The position numbers and the translations under genes are program-made. Shown here piece by piece: positions 8,410 through 17,025 of a DNA stretch of 64,000 nt. This DNA comes from Coriobacteriaceae bacterium. Its GTDB lineage: Bacteria; Actinomycetota; Coriobacteriia; Coriobacteriales; Coriobacteriaceae. The stretch spans positions 459,397-523,396 of the forward strand of contig CABOHA010000001.1 in the NCBI GenBank assembly GCA_902399975.1, given 5' to 3'. The notes under the pieces were generated by a model. That model had not been told where the DNA came from. It did not search any database and saw only the letters and a program-made list of their open reading frames with translations. Positions within the stretch are counted from its first letter, which is position 1; the number at the start of each line of letters is the position of its first letter.

Positions 8410-9024
8410 ATGAAACTTGGTTGCGTCATTATGGCTTCGGGCGAGGGCAAGCGGTTTGGCTCTAACAAGATGCTTGCCGATATCTATGGCAAGCCGCTGA
8501 TTGCCTGGACTATCGATTCGGTTCCCCGGGGCTTTGACGTCGTGGTTTCCACGCGTTGGCCCGAGGTCGCTCAGATTTGCGAGGACAAGCATTGCCCGTG
8601 CGTGCTGCACGATGGCGAGCTGCGTAGCGAAAGCGTCCGTGCGGGCCTTTCGTGGGGGGTGAGTCGCGGCTGGAAGGGTTGCCTCTTTTTGCCGGGCGAC
8701 CAGCCACTCGTGAGTTCGGATTCATTTGAGGCCATGGTTCGCGCGTTTGATGAGCGTGGCCGCAAGCATCCGGTGCGTCTTGCGTGCAACGGTGAGCCTT
8801 CGAGCCCGGTGCTCTTTCCGGCGGAACTGTTCGATGCACTTATGTGCCTTGAGGGCAAGGACGGCGGCGGTTCGATCCTCAAAGGTCGCGTCGACGTTGC
8901 GCTGGTCGAGGCGCGTGCGTACGAGTTGTGGGATGTCGACACCGCCAAGGGCCAGCGCCGTGTCTCGGAGCATATCGCGGCCTGCTCGTATTTTGATCGC
9001 GTGGCCAACTGCATCAATCAATAA
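8410..9024 (+). CDS. MocA/MobA-like nucleotidyltransferase
   Basis: A 204-residue protein with the N-terminal nucleotide-binding signature ASGEGKRFGSNKML (about residues 9-22) followed by GKPLI, typical of the MobA/MocA fold. FLPGDQPLVS near residue 96 is the metal-binding DxP segment. MocA makes molybdopterin cytosine dinucleotide for hydroxylases of the xanthine dehydrogenase family. ATG 8410 follows GGGGAGG. It sits ten bases before the hydantoinase gene and close to yqeC, yqeB and xdhC, all tied to Mo-hydroxylase maturation. CTP versus GTP specificity cannot be decided here. Confidence 0.85.
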   Translation: MKLGCVIMASGEGKRFGSNKMLADIYGKPLIAWTIDSVPRGFDVVVSTRWPEVAQICEDKHCPCVLHDGELRSESVRAGLSWGVSRGWKGCLFLPGDQPLVSSDSFEAMVRAFDERGRKHPVRLACNGEPSSPVLFPAELFDALMCLEGKDGGGSILKGRVDVALVEARAYELWDVDTAKGQRRVSEHIAACSYFDRVANCINQ

Positions 9025-9033
9025 GGAGCAATA

Positions 9034-10401
9034 ATGATCATCATCAAAAACGGCGCGCTCGTGACGCCACAGGGGCTTCGTCGCGCCGACCTTGCCATGG
9101 AGGGCGACAAGATTGTGCGGATTGCCGCGGCAATCGAGCCGGGCGAGGGCGATACTGTCCAGGACGCCACCGACTGTTGGGTGTTCCCCGGCTTTATCGA
9201 CGGCCACACGCACATGCAGTGCTGGACTGGCATGGATTGGACGGCCGATAGCTTTGAGACCGGTACGCGTGCGGCTGCCTGCGGCGGTACGACGACCATC
9301 GTGGACTACGCGACGGCCGATCGCGGCGTGACCATGCCCGATGCCCTTGCCGAGTGGCACCGGCGTGCCGATGGAACCTGCACGGCTAACTATGCTTTTC
9401 ATATGGCACTCGCCGAGTGGAACGAGCGCAATCGCGCCGACCTTTCGGCCATGCGCGAGGCGGGCGTATCGTCGTTCAAGACCTACTTTGCCTACGATCA
9501 TCTACGCCTGGACGATGCCGAGACGCTCGAGGTGCTGGAGGAGCTCAAGCGTATTGGCGGCATACTGTGCGTGCATTGCGAGAACGGCACGCTGGTGAAT
9601 GAGCTGCAGAAGCGCGTGTACGAGCAGGGGATTCATGGACCCGAGGGCCATGCACTCAGCCGTCCGGATGTGTGCGAGGCCGAGGCCGTGAGCCGTCTGC
9701 TATATCTGGCGCACCTGGCCGGCGACGCACCGGTCAACGTGGTGCACCTTTCGACCAAGCTGGGGCTTGAGGCTATCCGTGCCGCCAAGGCGCGCGGGCA
9801 GAAGAACATCTATGTCGAGACCTGCCCTCAGTATCTGATGCTCGACGACACCTGCTATCTGGAGCAGGGAGAGGACGGCTTTGCGGGTGCCAAGTATGTG
9901 ATGAGTCCGCCGCTGCGCCATGCTGGCGACCGTGCGGCTCTGCGCGAGGCGCTTGTGTCCGGCGAGATCGATACGATTGCGACCGACCACTGCAGCTTTA
10001 ACCTGCACGGGCAAAAGGACCGCGGACGCGACGACTTCCGCGCGATTCCCAACGGCGGGCCCGGTGTGGAGCATCGCCCCGTTGCGATCGCTACGAGCTT
10101 TGAGGGACAGCTGGGTCCTGAGGATCTGTGCCGCTTGATGAGCGAGAACCCGGCGCGCGTCTTTGACATGTATCCGCGCAAGGGCTGTCTTGCCGAGGGC
10201 TCCGATGCCGACGTGTGCGTGTGGGATCCCAAGGCGCGTTGGACAATTAGTGCCGCGACACAGCATCAGGCTGTGGACTACACGCCGCTCGAGGGTTTTG
10301 AGGCACATGGCCGCGCCAAGGCTGTGTTTGTGAACGGCGTGCCGGCTGCACGCGACGGCGAGCCCACCGGAGCCCAACCCGGCCGCTACGTGCCCCGCTA
10401 A
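9034..10401 (+). CDS. hyuA: Dihydropyrimidinase/D-hydantoinase family amidohydrolase
   Basis: A 455-residue cyclic amidohydrolase. The dinuclear zinc site is indicated by GHTH (His58, His60), the carboxylated lysine by SSFKTYFAY (Lys149) and later ligands by CVHCENG, NVVHLST and ATDHC. It opens hydantoin, dihydropyrimidine or related rings to carbamoyl amino acids. In ygeX-ygeY clusters the HyuA member is thought to act in urate breakdown. The gene starts ten bases after the MocA-like gene with an AAGGAG site and ends in front of a large bidirectional hairpin. Confidence 0.9.
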   Translation: MIIIKNGALVTPQGLRRADLAMEGDKIVRIAAAIEPGEGDTVQDATDCWVFPGFIDGHTHMQCWTGMDWTADSFETGTRAAACGGTTTIVDYATADRGVTMPDALAEWHRRADGTCTANYAFHMALAEWNERNRADLSAMREAGVSSFKTYFAYDHLRLDDAETLEVLEELKRIGGILCVHCENGTLVNELQKRVYEQGIHGPEGHALSRPDVCEAEAVSRLLYLAHLAGDAPVNVVHLSTKLGLEAIRAAKARGQKNIYVETCPQYLMLDDTCYLEQGEDGFAGAKYVMSPPLRHAGDRAALREALVSGEIDTIATDHCSFNLHGQKDRGRDDFRAIPNGGPGVEHRPVAIATSFEGQLGPEDLCRLMSENPARVFDMYPRKGCLAEGSDADVCVWDPKARWTISAATQHQAVDYTPLEGFEAHGRAKAVFVNGVPAARDGEPTGAQPGRYVPR

Positions 10402-10414
10402 CGGGAAGACCGCC

Positions 10415-10488
10415 GGGGTAGCTAATTTGGGAGATGATTTTTTGGGACGGGGTAGCAAAAAGAGCCCCGTCCCAAATTTGCTACCCCT
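10415..10488. terminator. Nested hairpin between convergent hyuA and yqeC
   Basis: GGGGTAGCTAATTTGGGA (10415-10432) matches the reverse complement of 10471-10488 with one mismatch, and an inner TTTGGGACGGGG (10441-10452) pairs with CCCCGTCCCAAA (10464-10475). The two left arms therefore compete for overlapping right-arm bases. The right arm contains the yqeC stop codon. It can act as a terminator for both genes. Confidence 0.65.
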
Positions 10489-11218
10489 GGAGGCTGGTGG
10501 CGATGAGGGGGCGGCCGAGGGCTGCCTCGAAGCAATCTGCCATCGTTGGATCGGCAAGCGTGTCGACTTGGTTGAGCATGATGCGGGCATTGTCGAGGTT
10601 CAGCATCTGCAGCTCGGCATTGAGCACCATGGCGACGCGCTCTGGGGTGGCAGCGTCGGTGGGCTCGCAGCCGCAGCGCTCGCAGAAGAGCTCGGGGCGG
10701 TGGACAACCTTGGCGACGGGCTTGCCCAGCCCTGAGGCGCCGACGACCCAGACAACGTTTGCCGTGGCGGCGGGAATTACCGGCTCCCAGGCGGCATGCG
10801 CCTTGAGCGGGAGTCGCTTGCTGCCATCTGCCTCGGCCAACACATAGTCAAAGCGCTGCGCCAGCTGGTCGAGCGGCTCGGCGGGGGCGGAGAGCTTGCC
10901 CGTCTGGGGGTTCAAGACGCCTGCCTGGCAGATGCTTCCGCGCACAAGGCCCGCGCAGGCCTCGCAGGTGCAGCCGGGGGCGTGTAAGGCACCTGGCTTC
11001 CAAGGTGCGGCGTCCAGGCGACGATTCGACCCGTCCCATGGCACGCCGGCAACGGGAAGCATATGCGTGGTGGTACAGAGGAGCACGCGGCCGCCAGCGC
11101 GCATGAGCTCAAGACCCAGCGTCTTGAGCAAGGTCGACTTGCCGCCGCTGCCGATAATCGCGGTAATGCCCGGCTCGATCCTGAGCGCCGAGGCAAGATT
11201 GCCGCTAACCGTTTCCAT
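10481..11218 (-). CDS. yqeC: YqeC-like selenium-dependent hydroxylase accessory protein
   Basis: A 245-residue P-loop protein: GSGGKST at residues 23-29, then LLCTTTHMLPV, as in YqeC, a predicted nucleotide-binding maturation factor for selenium-dependent molybdenum hydroxylases. LAEADGSKRLPLKAHA (about residues 128-143) is the family core and GASGLGKPV follows. It is transcribed opposite to yqeB with 102 bp between. The biochemical role is not established; by genomic association it belongs with XdhC and YqeB in inserting sulfur or selenium into the Mo cofactor. Confidence 0.85.
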   Translation of the reverse strand: METVSGNLASALRIEPGITAIIGSGGKSTLLKTLGLELMRAGGRVLLCTTTHMLPVAGVPWDGSNRRLDAAPWKPGALHAPGCTCEACAGLVRGSICQAGVLNPQTGKLSAPAEPLDQLAQRFDYVLAEADGSKRLPLKAHAAWEPVIPAATANVVWVVGASGLGKPVAKVVHRPELFCERCGCEPTDAATPERVAMVLNAELQMLNLDNARIMLNQVDTLADPTMADCFEAALGRPLIATSLQG

Positions 11219-11320
11219 CTGTTCACCGCCGTATAATACTGTGATAATAAATAATCATCAGAGTAGCGGTCGAACCGCTTTTGCTCTGCTCAAACCGTAG
11301 CACAGGGAGGTGCCCCGGGA
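11219..11320. promoter_or_regulatory. Divergent yqeC/yqeB promoter region
   Basis: A 102-bp AT-rich gap holds TATAAT at 11232-11237, usable as a -10 toward yqeB, and TATTAT on the opposite strand. AGCGGT-CGA-ACCGCT (11265-11279) followed by TTTT forms a short hairpin in the yqeB leader, and AGAG/CTCT extend it. It could be an attenuator; evidence is limited to shape. Confidence 0.45.
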
Positions 11321-12115
11321 ATGCTCGTTTATGTTCGCGGCGCCGGCGATATCGCCACGGGTGTCGCTGCCCGTTTGGTGCGCGCCGGCGTGTCGGTTGT
11401 CATGGCCGATATCGCGGTTCCCACGTGCATCCGCCGCACAATCAGTTTTTGCGAGGCCATTCGCCTGGGCGAGGTCCAGGTCGAGGGCATTCGCGCTCGC
11501 TTGGCACAGACGCCGGCTGAGGCGCTTGCGATTGCCGAGGCTGGAGACGTCGCCGTTGTGGTAGACCCCCAGGCCAAGATGATCGGCGAGCTGAAACCCG
11601 CGGCTGTGGTCGACGCGATTTTGGCTAAGCGCAACTTGGGCACCACGCGCGACATGGCGCCCGCCGTCATCGCCGTGGGGCCGGGCTTTACCGCGCCGGT
11701 TGACTGCGACGCCGTGGTCGAGACCATGCGCGGGCATTTTCTCGGCCGTGTCATTACCCAAGGTTCGCCCCAGCCTAACACGGGCGTGCCGGGCATTATC
11801 GCCGGCTATGGCAAGGAACGTGTTATCCACAGCCCCGCCGCCGGCGTGTTTCGGTCCGACCGCGCAATCGGCGACATCGTGAGCGCCGGAGACGTGATTG
11901 GCTACGCGGGCGATACGCCCATGTGCACGCAGATCGATGGCTGTCTGCGCGGGCTTTTGGCGAACGGCGTGCAGGTGACTGAGGGCTTTAAATGCGCCGA
12001 TGTCGATCCGCGCGGCGACGCCAGCTACATCAACTATATTTCGGACAAGGCGACATCGGTCGGCGGCGGCGTGCTCGAGGCACTCGCTATGCTCACCGAT
12101 GTCTTTAGAGGATAG
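11321..12115 (+). CDS. yqeB: EF2563/YqeB family Mo-hydroxylase system protein
   Basis: A 264-residue protein with an N-terminal Rossmann-like start VYVRGAGDIATGVAARL, and then VGPGFTAPVDCDAVVET and the RVITQGSPQPNTGVPG segment that mark the EF2563 (YqeB) family. Members co-occur with selenium-dependent molybdenum hydroxylases and appear to help produce the selenium-containing cofactor form. It is the first gene of a two-gene unit with the XdhC-like gene, nine bases apart. An AGGGAGG site precedes the ATG. Confidence 0.88.
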   Translation: MLVYVRGAGDIATGVAARLVRAGVSVVMADIAVPTCIRRTISFCEAIRLGEVQVEGIRARLAQTPAEALAIAEAGDVAVVVDPQAKMIGELKPAAVVDAILAKRNLGTTRDMAPAVIAVGPGFTAPVDCDAVVETMRGHFLGRVITQGSPQPNTGVPGIIAGYGKERVIHSPAAGVFRSDRAIGDIVSAGDVIGYAGDTPMCTQIDGCLRGLLANGVQVTEGFKCADVDPRGDASYINYISDKATSVGGGVLEALAMLTDVFRG

Positions 12116-12124
12116 AAGGCGGCA

Positions 12125-13168
12125 ATGGAAAAGCTCGATGTTGTGAATGCGGCGCTTGCCGCCCTGCGTGCTGGCGAGACGTGCGAGCTCGTGGTCGTGG
12201 CCGGTACGGCGGGGTCATCACCACGCGGCGTGGGCGCCTGGATGGCCGTCTTTGCCGATGGCAGCCAAGTGGGCACCATCGGCGGCGGCAAGATTGAGCT
12301 TTTTGCGCTGGACGAGGCGCGCGAGCTGCTGGCCGCAGGGCAATCGCGTCTGGTCCGCTACACCATGGGCGGCGAGAACTCCGATACCGGCATGATCTGC
12401 GGCGGGGCCATCTGCCTGTGCTACCTGCATCTGGACTCGACCCAGGCACCGTTGTTCCAGTCGGTTGCCGACGTCTTGGCCTATCGGCGCATCGGCGACT
12501 TCGTCATCGACTTTGAGCCGTTTATCGCGAGCGCGCTCGAGGGCGATGTGGTTGAGTACCATGGCGAGACATCGCGCCATACCATTGCCGGCTGCCCCGA
12601 GCTTTCGCTGGTGGAGGAGGGGAGTAAGGTCACCTACACCAACGCCGCCTCCGAGATTCCCCCGGCGCACATCGAGACGCTCTGCCCCGAGGGCCTGACC
12701 TATATCTTTGGCTGCGGCCACGTGGGCGCTGCGACGGCGCGGGTGCTCACGGCGGCGGGCTTTGCCGTCGTGGCTTGCGACGACCGCCCCGGCACGCTGA
12801 CCCCCGAATGGGTGCCCGGCGTCTACGACCGTCGTCTGGTCGATTATAAGAACCTGAGCGAGCTGTGCCCCATCGGCCCGCGCGACTTGGTGGTCGTCGC
12901 CACGGCGGGTCACAAGTCCGATATCGACGTGGTGATTCAGGCCATGCGCGCTAAACCCGCCTATCTGGGCTGCCTGGGCTCGCGCCGCAAGACCGCCTTT
13001 GTGCGCGCCCGCCTGGAGCAGGAGGGCTTCACGCAGGGCCAGATTGACGAGCTGCACCTGCCGATCGGTGTCGCCATCGAGGCCGAGGACCCCGAGGAGA
13101 TCGCCATCTCCATCGCCGCCGAGATGATCCACCTGCGTCGCACCAAACTCGTCCCCCGCAAGCGCTAA
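12125..13168 (+). CDS. XdhC/CoxI family Mo-cofactor sulfurase-type protein
   Basis: A 347-residue protein with the N-terminal XdhC/CoxI domain (TAGSSPRGVGAWM about residues 28-40, TIGGGKIE at 51-58, conserved Cys92 in GMICGG) and a C-terminal Rossmann domain (IFGCGHVGAATARVL, 194-208; LGCLGSRRK). XdhC binds Mo cofactor and promotes its sulfuration before insertion into xanthine dehydrogenase-type enzymes. No hydroxylase catalytic subunit is present in the window, so its client must be encoded elsewhere. The family call is firm; the client is unknown. Confidence 0.88.
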   Translation: MEKLDVVNAALAALRAGETCELVVVAGTAGSSPRGVGAWMAVFADGSQVGTIGGGKIELFALDEARELLAAGQSRLVRYTMGGENSDTGMICGGAICLCYLHLDSTQAPLFQSVADVLAYRRIGDFVIDFEPFIASALEGDVVEYHGETSRHTIAGCPELSLVEEGSKVTYTNAASEIPPAHIETLCPEGLTYIFGCGHVGAATARVLTAAGFAVVACDDRPGTLTPEWVPGVYDRRLVDYKNLSELCPIGPRDLVVVATAGHKSDIDVVIQAMRAKPAYLGCLGSRRKTAFVRARLEQEGFTQGQIDELHLPIGVAIEAEDPEEIAISIAAEMIHLRRTKLVPRKR

Positions 13169-13493
13169 TCGCATCCCCATATATGAGTTGCGGTGAAATA
13201 CGGACTGTTAAAGCCTGTTAAGCCGTCAAACGGTCCCTATTTCACCGCAACTGCCATTTTCCTCCGTCCCCTAGGGATCAATATGTGCGGGGGAGTTGTG
13301 GAGTTGTGCAGGCAGACGAGGTTTTTCTGGAAATACGCACCCAATGCGCGTATAGTACCGATTGTTTTGTCGGCTCCTGCTGCGTCGAGTCCAAACCGCG
13401 AAATGCCATGAGCGGCGCGGATGCAGCCAGGAGGCACGAGGACAACCCATCGTGGCCACGCCCCGTGCTTAAAACCCCAAGAAGGAGTGAACA
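13169..13493. other. Intergenic region before rplE with perfect 15-bp inverted repeat
   Basis: This 325-bp gap has no convincing gene. AGTTGCGGTGAAATA (13186-13200) is exactly mirrored at 13238-13252, with a further GGAC/GTCC pair inside, and may terminate the XdhC unit. GTCCCCTAGGGATCA at 13266-13280 recurs at 55538-55552. A promoter for the ribosomal genes must lie between here and 13493; TATAGT near 13351 is a weak -10 candidate. Confidence 0.6.
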
Positions 13494-14051
13494 ATGGCAG
13501 AAGAGAAGTATGTGCCGCGTCTGAAGACCAAGTACAACAACGAGGTCAAGCAGCAGCTTCAGGACAAGTTCCAGTACGAGAACGTCATGATGATCCCCAA
13601 GTTTGAGAAGATCGTCGTGAACATGGGTGTCGGCGAGGCCGCTACCGATTCCAAGGCCATCGACGGTGCCGTGCGCGACCTGCGCGCCATCACCGGCCAG
13701 CAGCCGATGATCACCCGTGCCCGCAAGTCCATCGCTACCTTCCGCCTGCGCGCTGGTATGCCGATCGGCTGCAAGGTTACCCTGCGTGGCGACCGTATGT
13801 GGGAGTTCTTCGATCGTCTGACCTCCGTCGCGATTCCCCGTATCCGCGACTTCCGCGGCATCTCCGCCAAGAGCTTCGACGGCCGTGGTAACTTCTCCAT
13901 GGGCGTCACCGAGCAGCTCATCTTCCCCGAGATCGACTTCGACTCCGTCGATCACCAGCGTGGTATGGACATCACTTTCGTGACCACCGCCAATACCGAT
14001 GAGGAGGCCAAGGCCCTTCTGGACGCCTTCGGTTTCCCGTTCAAGAAATAG
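13494..14051 (+). CDS. rplE: 50S ribosomal protein L5
   Basis: The 185-residue protein matches L5: [12 protein letters not shown] at the start, [30 protein letters not shown] and the C-terminal [15 protein letters not shown]5 binds 5S rRNA in the central protuberance. AAGGAG lies just before ATG 13494. In most bacteria rplE follows rplN and rplX in the spc operon; here the preceding genes are Mo-hydroxylase accessories, so the operon has been split immediately upstream. Confidence 0.97.
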   Translation: MAEEKYVPRLKTKYNNEVKQQLQDKFQYENVMMIPKFEKIVVNMGVGEAATDSKAIDGAVRDLRAITGQQPMITRARKSIATFRLRAGMPIGCKVTLRGDRMWEFFDRLTSVAIPRIRDFRGISAKSFDGRGNFSMGVTEQLIFPEIDFDSVDHQRGMDITFVTTANTDEEAKALLDAFGFPFKK

Positions 14052-14130
14052 GTTCACCTGCCCTATGAGCGCCGTTCCCAGAAGGGGGCGGCGCTTGGGG
14101 CGAACAATACTCTATGTGAGGAGGATATAA

Positions 14131-14316
14131 GTGGCTAAGACATCGATGATCGTCAAGTGCAATCGCAAGCAGAAGTTCTCTACTCGTGAGTACACGCGCT
14201 GCCAGCGCTGCGGCCGTCCGCACTCTGTGTACCGCAAGTTCGGCCTGTGCCGTGTCTGCTTCCGCGAGCTTGCACTCAAGGGCGAGCTTCCCGGCGTTAA
14301 GAAGGCCAGCTGGTAA
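14131..14316 (+). CDS. rpsZ: 30S ribosomal protein S14, zinc type
   Basis: A 61-residue type-Z S14 with two CxxC pairs (CQRCG and CRVCF) that bind one zinc ion, and the terminal GVKKASW. It starts with GTG at 14131, preceded by GAGGAGG. It lies between rplE and rpsH, the standard spc position. Confidence 0.97.
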   Translation: MAKTSMIVKCNRKQKFSTREYTRCQRCGRPHSVYRKFGLCRVCFRELALKGELPGVKKASW

Positions 14317-14435
14317 GTCACTACCAGCGTTTCAAGCATCCGTTTGGAACAGGGAAAACGCGCTAGTTAGGCTTTGCCGTTAAGGGCGGCGAAGAACCAA
14401 GAGCACGTGTTCATCAAGAACGAAGGAGAATCTGT

Positions 14436-14834
14436 ATGAACCTTACAGACCCGATCGCAGATATGCTTACGCGCATCCGTAACGCTAACTCTGTGAACAA
14501 GGCCACGGTCTCCATGCCGAGCAGCAAGAAGCTCGTCGAGATCGCTCGTGTTCTGCACGAGGAGGGCTACATCGAGGGCTACGATGTCGAGGACACCGTT
14601 CCCCAGAAGACTCTGCACATCACGCTTAAGTATGGTCCCAAGAAGGCTAAGGTCATCAACGGCATCCGCCGCATTTCCAAGCCGGGCCTGCGTAAGTACA
14701 CCGGCGTTGCCGACATGCCCCGCGTCCGCGGTGGCCTTGGTACCGCCATTATTTCCACCAGCCATGGCGTTATGACCGACCGCGATGCTCGCAAGCACAA
14801 CGTCGGCGGCGAGATCATCGCTTACGTCTGGTAA
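14436..14834 (+). CDS. rpsH: 30S ribosomal protein S8
   Basis: A 132-residue S8 opening [15 protein letters not shown] and ending with GGEIIAYVW, with the conserved [13 protein letters not shown] rRNA-binding loop. S8 binds helix 21 of 16S rRNA and in some bacteria represses spc operon translation. An AAGGAG site precedes the ATG. The 119-bp gap from rpsZ contains no obvious hairpin. Confidence 0.97.
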   Translation: MNLTDPIADMLTRIRNANSVNKATVSMPSSKKLVEIARVLHEEGYIEGYDVEDTVPQKTLHITLKYGPKKAKVINGIRRISKPGLRKYTGVADMPRVRGGLGTAIISTSHGVMTDRDARKHNVGGEIIAYVW

Positions 14835-14867
14835 TTTGCTCGGTAGGTAGAAGGAAAGGAGATCACC

Positions 14868-15404
14868 GTGTCTCGTATCGGTAATAAGCCTGTCCAGATT
14901 CCCGCCGGAGTCGAAGTGGCAGTCAACGGCAACAACGTTGTCGTCAAGGGCCCCAAGGGCCAGCTCGAGCTCGATGTCTTTGAGAAGCTCGCTATCAACA
15001 TCGAGGACAACGTCCTCACCGTTTCCCGTCCCGACGACGAGCGTGAGACCCGTGCCCGCCACGGCCTCACCCGTGCCCTCATCCACAACATGGTTGTTGG
15101 CGTTTCCGAGGGCTTCGAGAAGAAGCTCGAGCTCGCCGGCGTCGGTTACCGCGTGCAGCAGAAGGGCAAGAACCTCGAGTTCTCCCTGGGCTTCTCGCAC
15201 CCCGTGATCGTCGAGGCTCCCGAGGGCATCACCTTCGAGGTTCCCGACAACACCCACGTGAACGTCAAGGGTATCAACAAGCAGCAGGTCGGTCAGATCG
15301 CCGCTGAGATCCGCGGCCATCGTCCTCCCGAGCCTTACAAGGGCAAGGGTATCCACTACGTTGGCGAGCACATCCGCCGCAAGCTGGGTAAGGCCGCCAA
15401 GTAG
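14868..15404 (+). CDS. rplF: 50S ribosomal protein L6
   Basis: A 178-residue L6 with [16 protein letters not shown] at the start and the C-terminal signature [11 protein letters not shown]. It begins with GTG at 14868 after AAGGAG. It binds 23S rRNA near the sarcin-ricin loop. The position between rpsH and rplR is standard. Confidence 0.97.
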   Translation: MSRIGNKPVQIPAGVEVAVNGNNVVVKGPKGQLELDVFEKLAINIEDNVLTVSRPDDERETRARHGLTRALIHNMVVGVSEGFEKKLELAGVGYRVQQKGKNLEFSLGFSHPVIVEAPEGITFEVPDNTHVNVKGINKQQVGQIAAEIRGHRPPEPYKGKGIHYVGEHIRRKLGKAAK

Positions 15405-15479
15405 TCGTAACCGACTCACTCGCATAAGACCAGCACCCCGTCAGGTGCTGGCAAGATCAACCTTTTTAGGAGTTTACGT

Positions 15480-15848
15480 ATGAACAAGCATAAGGCGAAG
15501 CTGGAAGGCCTCAAGCGTCGTCAGCGTCGTGTTCGCGGCAAGGTCTCGGGTACCTCCGAGCGTCCGCGTCTTCGCGTGACCCGTACTAACGCCAACATCT
15601 ATGCCCAGATCATCGACGACAGCAAGGGCTCCAGCCTGACGCTCGTCTCTGCCTCGACCCTCGAGGCCGAGTTCAAGGGCACCCACACCTCGAACAAGGA
15701 GGCTGCGGAGAAGGTCGGTCAGCTCGTTGGCAAGCGTGCCATCGAGGCCGGCATCACCAAGGTCGCCTTCGATCGCGGTGGCCGTATCTACCATGGCCGC
15801 GTCAAGGCCCTCGCCGACGGTGCTCGTGCCGCCGGTCTCGAGTTCTAG
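15480..15848 (+). CDS. rplR: 50S ribosomal protein L18
   Basis: A 122-residue L18 with [19 protein letters not shown] and [19 protein letters not shown], both family hallmarks. It partners L5 on 5S rRNA. Start ATG 15480 follows TAGGAG. It ends 14 bases before rpsE. Confidence 0.97.
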   Translation: MNKHKAKLEGLKRRQRRVRGKVSGTSERPRLRVTRTNANIYAQIIDDSKGSSLTLVSASTLEAEFKGTHTSNKEAAEKVGQLVGKRAIEAGITKVAFDRGGRIYHGRVKALADGARAAGLEF

Positions 15849-15862
15849 GAGGTATGTAGCAC

Positions 15863-16387
15863 ATGGCTCGTAATCAGAAGCAGCAGCGCGAGGCCTCCGA
15901 GTTCGAGGAGCGCGTCGTTTACATCAACCGCGTGTCGAAGACCGTCAAGGGTGGTCGTCGCATGAGCCTCGTCGCTCTCGTCGTCGTTGGCGACGGCAAG
16001 GGCAACGTCGGCGTTGGCATGGGCAAGTCCGCTGAGGTGCCCCTGGCCATCTCCAAGGCGTCTCTCGATGCCAAGAAGAACATGTTCCACGTGCCGGTGA
16101 CCGAGCAGGGCACCATCCCGCACGAGGTTCTCGGCCACTTTGGTGCCGGCCGCATCATCATCAAGCCCGCTGTCGAGGGTACCGGCGTTATCGCCGGCGG
16201 CGCTGTGCGTCCCCTCTTCGAGCTTGCTGGCATCAAGAACGTCCTGTCCAAGTCCCTCGGTACCGACAACGGCCTCAACATCATCAAGGCTGCCGTCGAG
16301 GGCCTCAAGGAGCTCTCCAGCCCTGAGGACGTCGCGGCTCGCCGTGGCCTGACGGTCTCCGAGATGTTCGTCGGTAAGGAGAACTAA
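15863..16387 (+). CDS. rpsE: 30S ribosomal protein S5
   Basis: A 174-residue S5 with the double-stranded RNA-binding N-terminal domain ([20 protein letters not shown]) and a C-terminal domain containing GRIIIKPA and GTGVIAGG. It contributes to mRNA unwinding and decoding fidelity. AGGAGG precedes ATG 15863. Confidence 0.97.
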   Translation: MARNQKQQREASEFEERVVYINRVSKTVKGGRRMSLVALVVVGDGKGNVGVGMGKSAEVPLAISKASLDAKKNMFHVPVTEQGTIPHEVLGHFGAGRIIIKPAVEGTGVIAGGAVRPLFELAGIKNVLSKSLGTDNGLNIIKAAVEGLKELSSPEDVAARRGLTVSEMFVGKEN

Positions 16388-16389
16388 GC

Positions 16390-16572
16390 ATGGCTGACAC
16401 CATCAAGATCAAGCAGGTCCGCAGCACCAACGGTTGCAAGCAGGACCAGGTCCGTACTGTCCGTGCCCTCGGTCTCCACAGGATCCGCGAGGTTCGCGAG
16501 ATTGCTGACAACGAGTCCGTCCGCGGCATGATCTTCAAGGTCAAGCACCTTGTCGAGATTGTAGAGGAGTAG
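16390..16572 (+). CDS. rpmD: 50S ribosomal protein L30
   Basis: A 60-residue L30 with IKIKQVRSTNGCKQDQ and the ALGLHRI motif. It is two bases past the rpsE stop and three bases before rplO, so translation is probably coupled. Confidence 0.95.
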   Translation: MADTIKIKQVRSTNGCKQDQVRTVRALGLHRIREVREIADNESVRGMIFKVKHLVEIVEE

Positions 16573-16575
16573 CAA

Positions 16576-17025
16576 ATGCAGCTTCACGATCTTACTCCCG
16601 CGCCCGGTTCCACTAAGAACCGCAAGCGCGTCGGCCGTGGCAATTCTTCGGGTCACGGCACCACTTCTGGCCGCGGCCAGAAGGGCCAGGGTTCCCGCTC
16701 TGGCGGCACCAAGGGTGCCGGCTTCGAGGGTGGCCAGACTCCGCTGGCTATGCGCCTGCCCAAGCTTCCGGGCTTCCGCAACCCCCGTCGTATCGAGTAC
16801 ACCGCTGTTAACGTTGAGCGTCTCGAGCGTAAGTTCGAGGATGGCGCTGTGATCGACGGTGCCGCTCTTAAGGCCGCTCGCATCACCAAGAGCGAGTTCG
16901 AGCCCGTCAAGGTGCTCGGCAATGGTGAGCTCACCAAGAAGTTCACGGTCAAGGTCGACAAGGTCAGCGCTTCTGCGCAGGCCAAGATCGAGGCCGCCGG
17001 CGGAAAGGTCGAGCTGCCGTGCTAA
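16576..17025 (+). CDS. rplO: 50S ribosomal protein L15
   Basis: A 149-residue L15 with the glycine-rich N-terminus ([34 protein letters not shown]) and a C-terminal [22 protein letters not shown]. Its last seven bases overlap the secY start, the usual rplO-secY coupling. Confidence 0.97.
   Translation: MQLHDLTPAPGSTKNRKRVGRGNSSGHGTTSGRGQKGQGSRSGGTKGAGFEGGQTPLAMRLPKLPGFRNPRRIEYTAVNVERLERKFEDGAVIDGAALKAARITKSEFEPVKVLGNGELTKKFTVKVDKVSASAQAKIEAAGGKVELPC

Noticed and set aside
4023..13168. Selenocysteine codons in the cluster
   Set aside because: All the genes are uninterrupted open frames with no in-frame TGA, and no SECIS-like hairpin follows a TGA, even though their families are named for selenium-dependent hydroxylases.
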